The notes under the pieces: model-generated
What the model saw: the letters and a program-made list of their open reading frames with translations, nothing else
Database searches by the model: none
Told to the model about the DNA's origin: nothing
Shown here: positions 7,082 through 8,611 of the stretch, piece by piece
Layout of the letters: each line of letters begins with the position of its first letter
How positions within the stretch are numbered: position 1 is the first letter of the stretch
Program-made: the position numbers and the translations under genes
Source: JARRRL01 sp037380725
Lineage (GTDB): Bacteria; Pseudomonadota; Gammaproteobacteria; Pseudomonadales; JANQJO01
DNA: 8,611 nucleotides
NCBI GenBank assembly: GCA_037380725.1
Contig: JARRRL010000223.1
Location: forward strand, 1 to 8,611
Direction: 5' to 3'

Positions 7082-7588
7082 GAATTTGCGGGGGTTCTGA
7101 CATCCCTAAAGCGGACCAGCGGTATTTCAGAGCAAGCCATACCGCGCCGACTTGAAAGATCATATTCTAATCATATATTTACATGTTGTTTTAGCCATGT
7201 TGCGTGCAAAAGTGCTCGCAAATGGCTACCACCAAACGTCGCGATCAAGCAAACACTCAATCCAATCTAAACTTGAAAATAAAGTATTAAAATGTGAATG
7301 TACCTTTTGACTTTGTTTAGAGGTAGAGAGAAAATAGCGAGCTCACAGTGCGAGTCTCTTGTGTTTTTTCCAACACGTTATTTTACTGATCCAGATCCGG
7401 TTCTTGATACGCAAGGAGACGGTGTTTTAGTCCTGTGCTGTCGCGGTATAGCACGAGCTTTATTCCTGACGTCGTCATGCGTTTTCTCGGACTCAGTTCT
7501 GGCAGAGAGCCTGTTTTCGTTGGGAGGGGGAATCACGTGAACATTATCATGAGATGAAAGAAGATTAATACAAATATAAAGACAAGCT

Positions 7589-7596
7589 AAGTTCAA
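7589..7596 (+). repeat. Inverted single copy (AAGTTCAA) of the downstream repeat core
   Basis: AAGTTCAA is the exact reverse complement of TTGAACTT, which occurs at 7624-7631 and again in the following repeat units. The pair could close a hairpin with a loop of about 27 bases, or the sites could bind the same protein in opposite orientations. Being only 8 bases, chance cannot be excluded. Confidence 0.3.
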
Positions 7597-7621
7597 GGTG
7601 AGCTCATTCCGCAAAATGTCG

Positions 7622-7660
7622 TTTTGAACTTTTTGAACTTTTTGAACTTTTTGAACTTTT
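7622..7660. repeat. 9-bp tandem repeat, four copies of GAACTTTTT
   Basis: Units at 7626-7634, 7635-7643 and 7644-7652 are identical, and 7653-7660 matches the first 8 bases of the unit; four further T's precede the array. It ends 58 bases upstream of the ATG of the MgtE-like gene. Perfect short tandem arrays like this commonly change copy number by polymerase slippage, and here a change would alter promoter-region spacing rather than the protein. Confidence 0.9.
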
Positions 7661-7718
7661 CTGATGTCCAATCGGCCCTGACTTCGAGAGATTTGAAACT
7701 GTGTGTGCTTTGCATTTC

Positions 7719-8611
7719 ATGGATAACCGAGCCCAAACTGATCGCGCCAGTAGTGTGATTGGCTATTGCTTTTTACAGCAACACCCGGCAAAAGCTGCTC
7801 AACTCCTTGAGTCTCAATCGCCAACTGTGCTCACTGATTTATTCGCACGATTACCGATTAGCGTATCCAGCCCACTGAGCCAATACCTCACACCACAACG
7901 GGTCGCGGGTATACTGCATGCTTTGCCCCTGGAGCAGGCCGTCGCGTTGGTCGATGCATTACCTCTGGAACAAAGCGCGCCGCTTCTACGCTTAGTGCCT
8001 CATACTGCTAAAGCCAATATTATACGTAGCTTGCCACGCAAAAAAGCGTTTTCGCTTCAGCAACGCCTCACTCACAATAGCGATACCGCTGGCGCGTTGA
8101 TGAGTAATCAGATCGTCTGCTTTAAATCGTACTTAACCGCAGGAGAAGCTCGACAACGGATTTGCACGCTTCCTCCGCAGCGTGAACCATTATGTTTTGT
8201 AGCTGTTGATGCTCGTTTTCGTTTTTTAGGGACACTCGCCCCCCTAATGATTTTTCAATCTCAAAGCAATACGCCACTGGAGAAGCTGGCACAGCAAAAC
8301 GCACCTACGATCACAGTCAAAACCAAAATATCAACGTTATTATTAGGACTCTTGTCAGATACCTCAGATGAACTGGTGGTGCTCAATGACAACGCGCGAC
8401 CAGTGGGGTATCTAACAGGAGGGCAGTTGGCCAAGATCATTAAGCCGTATATGTCCGCGCGAACTCGGAGCCTATGGCCTATTTTCAATCAAACACCCTC
8501 GCCAAGATCAAGACACATCACCGACACGGCACTGCAACATAAGTCAAAGAATAGATCTGCCACTGCCCAATCGGCTCGTTGTCGTTTCTTGTTGTATGCC
8601 TTGCACGAGTT
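7719..8611 (+). CDS. MgtE-type N domain plus CBS protein (partial, 3' end outside window)
   Basis: The frame runs 297 codons to the window edge; an in-frame TGA at 7662-7664 closes it upstream. ATG 7719 is chosen although no Shine-Dalgarno is visible; GTG 7701, after GAGAG, is an alternative. Residues about 15-120 show the repeating Leu-Pro helical pattern of the MgtE intracellular N domain (HALPLEQAVALVDALPLEQS). SDTAGALMSNQIVCF (121-135) is the typical junction to the CBS domains, and residues about 125-243 fit a CBS pair (VAVDARFRFLGTL, LVVLNDNARPVGYLTG). In MgtE magnesium channels this part binds Mg2+ and gates the pore. Here it is followed by a polar Ser/Arg/Lys-rich stretch (245-288), and no membrane helix has appeared by residue 297, where MgtE would be entering its pore domain. 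It may be a soluble relative or a variant transporter; the missing 3' end prevents a decision. Confidence 0.75.
   Translation, partial: MDNRAQTDRASSVIGYCFLQQHPAKAAQLLESQSPTVLTDLFARLPISVSSPLSQYLTPQRVAGILHALPLEQAVALVDALPLEQSAPLLRLVPHTAKANIIRSLPRKKAFSLQQRLTHNSDTAGALMSNQIVCFKSYLTAGEARQRICTLPPQREPLCFVAVDARFRFLGTLAPLMIFQSQSNTPLEKLAQQNAPTITVKTKISTLLLGLLSDTSDELVVLNDNARPVGYLTGGQLAKIIKPYMSARTRSLWPIFNQTPSPRSRHITDTALQHKSKNRSATAQSARCRFLLYALHE

Larger units (their letters stand above)
6905..7160. other. cheV upstream region with inverted repeats and a possible relic frame
   Basis: This stretch has fairly high G+C compared with its flanks. An 85-codon minus-strand frame (7163-6906) ends TAA one base before the cheV ATG, but has no ribosome binding site and an Arg-rich composition with no known family. 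On the plus strand a stretch ending at TAG 7069-7071 also reads protein-like (FEVAATPDDPAP, then LTGKRRLSPESFLKRR), without a start codon. Neither is convincing. Both may be chance or the remains of an older gene. Confidence 0.4.
7161..7718. other. Non-coding stretch upstream of the MgtE-like gene
   Basis: About 560 nt without a supported gene. Open frames here on the plus strand (7298-7540) and minus strand (7671-7378, whose first part is a KVQ repeat produced by the tandem repeat) have no ribosome binding site or family resemblance. Contents that can be seen are an A/T-rich stretch at 7160-7190 that could hold a minus-strand promoter (TATGAT near 7170-7180), TGACG-T-CGTCA at 7467-7477, TCACGTGA at 7533-7540 and the 9-bp tandem repeat at 7622-7660. 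I see no convincing promoter for the gene at 7719 and no magnesium riboswitch. Confidence 0.5.

Noticed and set aside
7298..7540. 80-codon plus-strand frame upstream of the MgtE-like gene
   Set aside because: No ribosome binding site and no family resemblance.
7378..7671. Minus-strand frame beginning with KVQ repeats
   Set aside because: The repeat is a by-product of the 9-bp tandem DNA repeat, which keeps any frame open; the remainder has no protein character and no start signal.
7161..7718. Magnesium riboswitch upstream of the MgtE-like gene
   Set aside because: No conserved riboswitch core or paired-helix pattern could be found by eye; an Infernal search with M-box models would be decisive.
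1..8611. tRNA, rRNA, CRISPR array or insertion sequence
   Set aside because: No cloverleaf, spaced direct repeats, transposase fragment or terminal inverted repeats were seen anywhere in the window.

Overview
The window looks like part of a gammaproteobacterial chromosome, and the gene families present would suit a marine, flagellated lineage. The basis is family content: CheV, a CheX-like phosphatase, a PAS-GGDEF-EAL enzyme and Pst permeases. This is an inference and no species can be named. The left half (to about 4030) is visibly richer in A+T than the right half.

Layout: (1) 1-779, minus strand, 5' portion of a gene for a degenerate receiver domain joined to a CheX-like phosphatase domain; it runs off the left edge. 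(2) 780-1237, a 458-nt divergent intergenic region with small inverted repeats. (3) 1238-1609, plus strand, a CheY-like single receiver with all catalytic residues, whose stop codon is overlapped by (4) 1602-4031, a three-PAS GGDEF-EAL c-di-GMP enzyme with intact motifs. (5) 4053-5618, minus strand, pstC followed by pstA. PstC is full length, but pstA has lost about 50 codons and is frameshifted, and neither pstS nor pstB is adjacent. (6) 5960-6904, minus strand, cheV (CheW plus receiver). (7) 6905-7718, about 0.8 kb without a convincing gene, holding inverted repeats and a 4-copy 9-bp tandem repeat. (8) 7719-8611, plus strand, a gene with an MgtE-type N domain and CBS-like region, running off the right edge.

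How the genes may work together: the left part reads as a phosphorelay output module. The CheY-like receiver is probably the phosphorylated input of the c-di-GMP enzyme co-translated with it. The divergent pseudo-receiver/CheX protein could dephosphorylate that receiver. CheV adds a chemoreceptor-array adaptor nearby, but it is separated from this module by the decayed pst pair. Links between the modules are inference from gene order. The points most worth a second look are the receiver/CheX/c-di-GMP module, the broken pstA in an orphan pstCA pair, and the MgtE-like sensor half with no membrane segment where MgtE normally has one.
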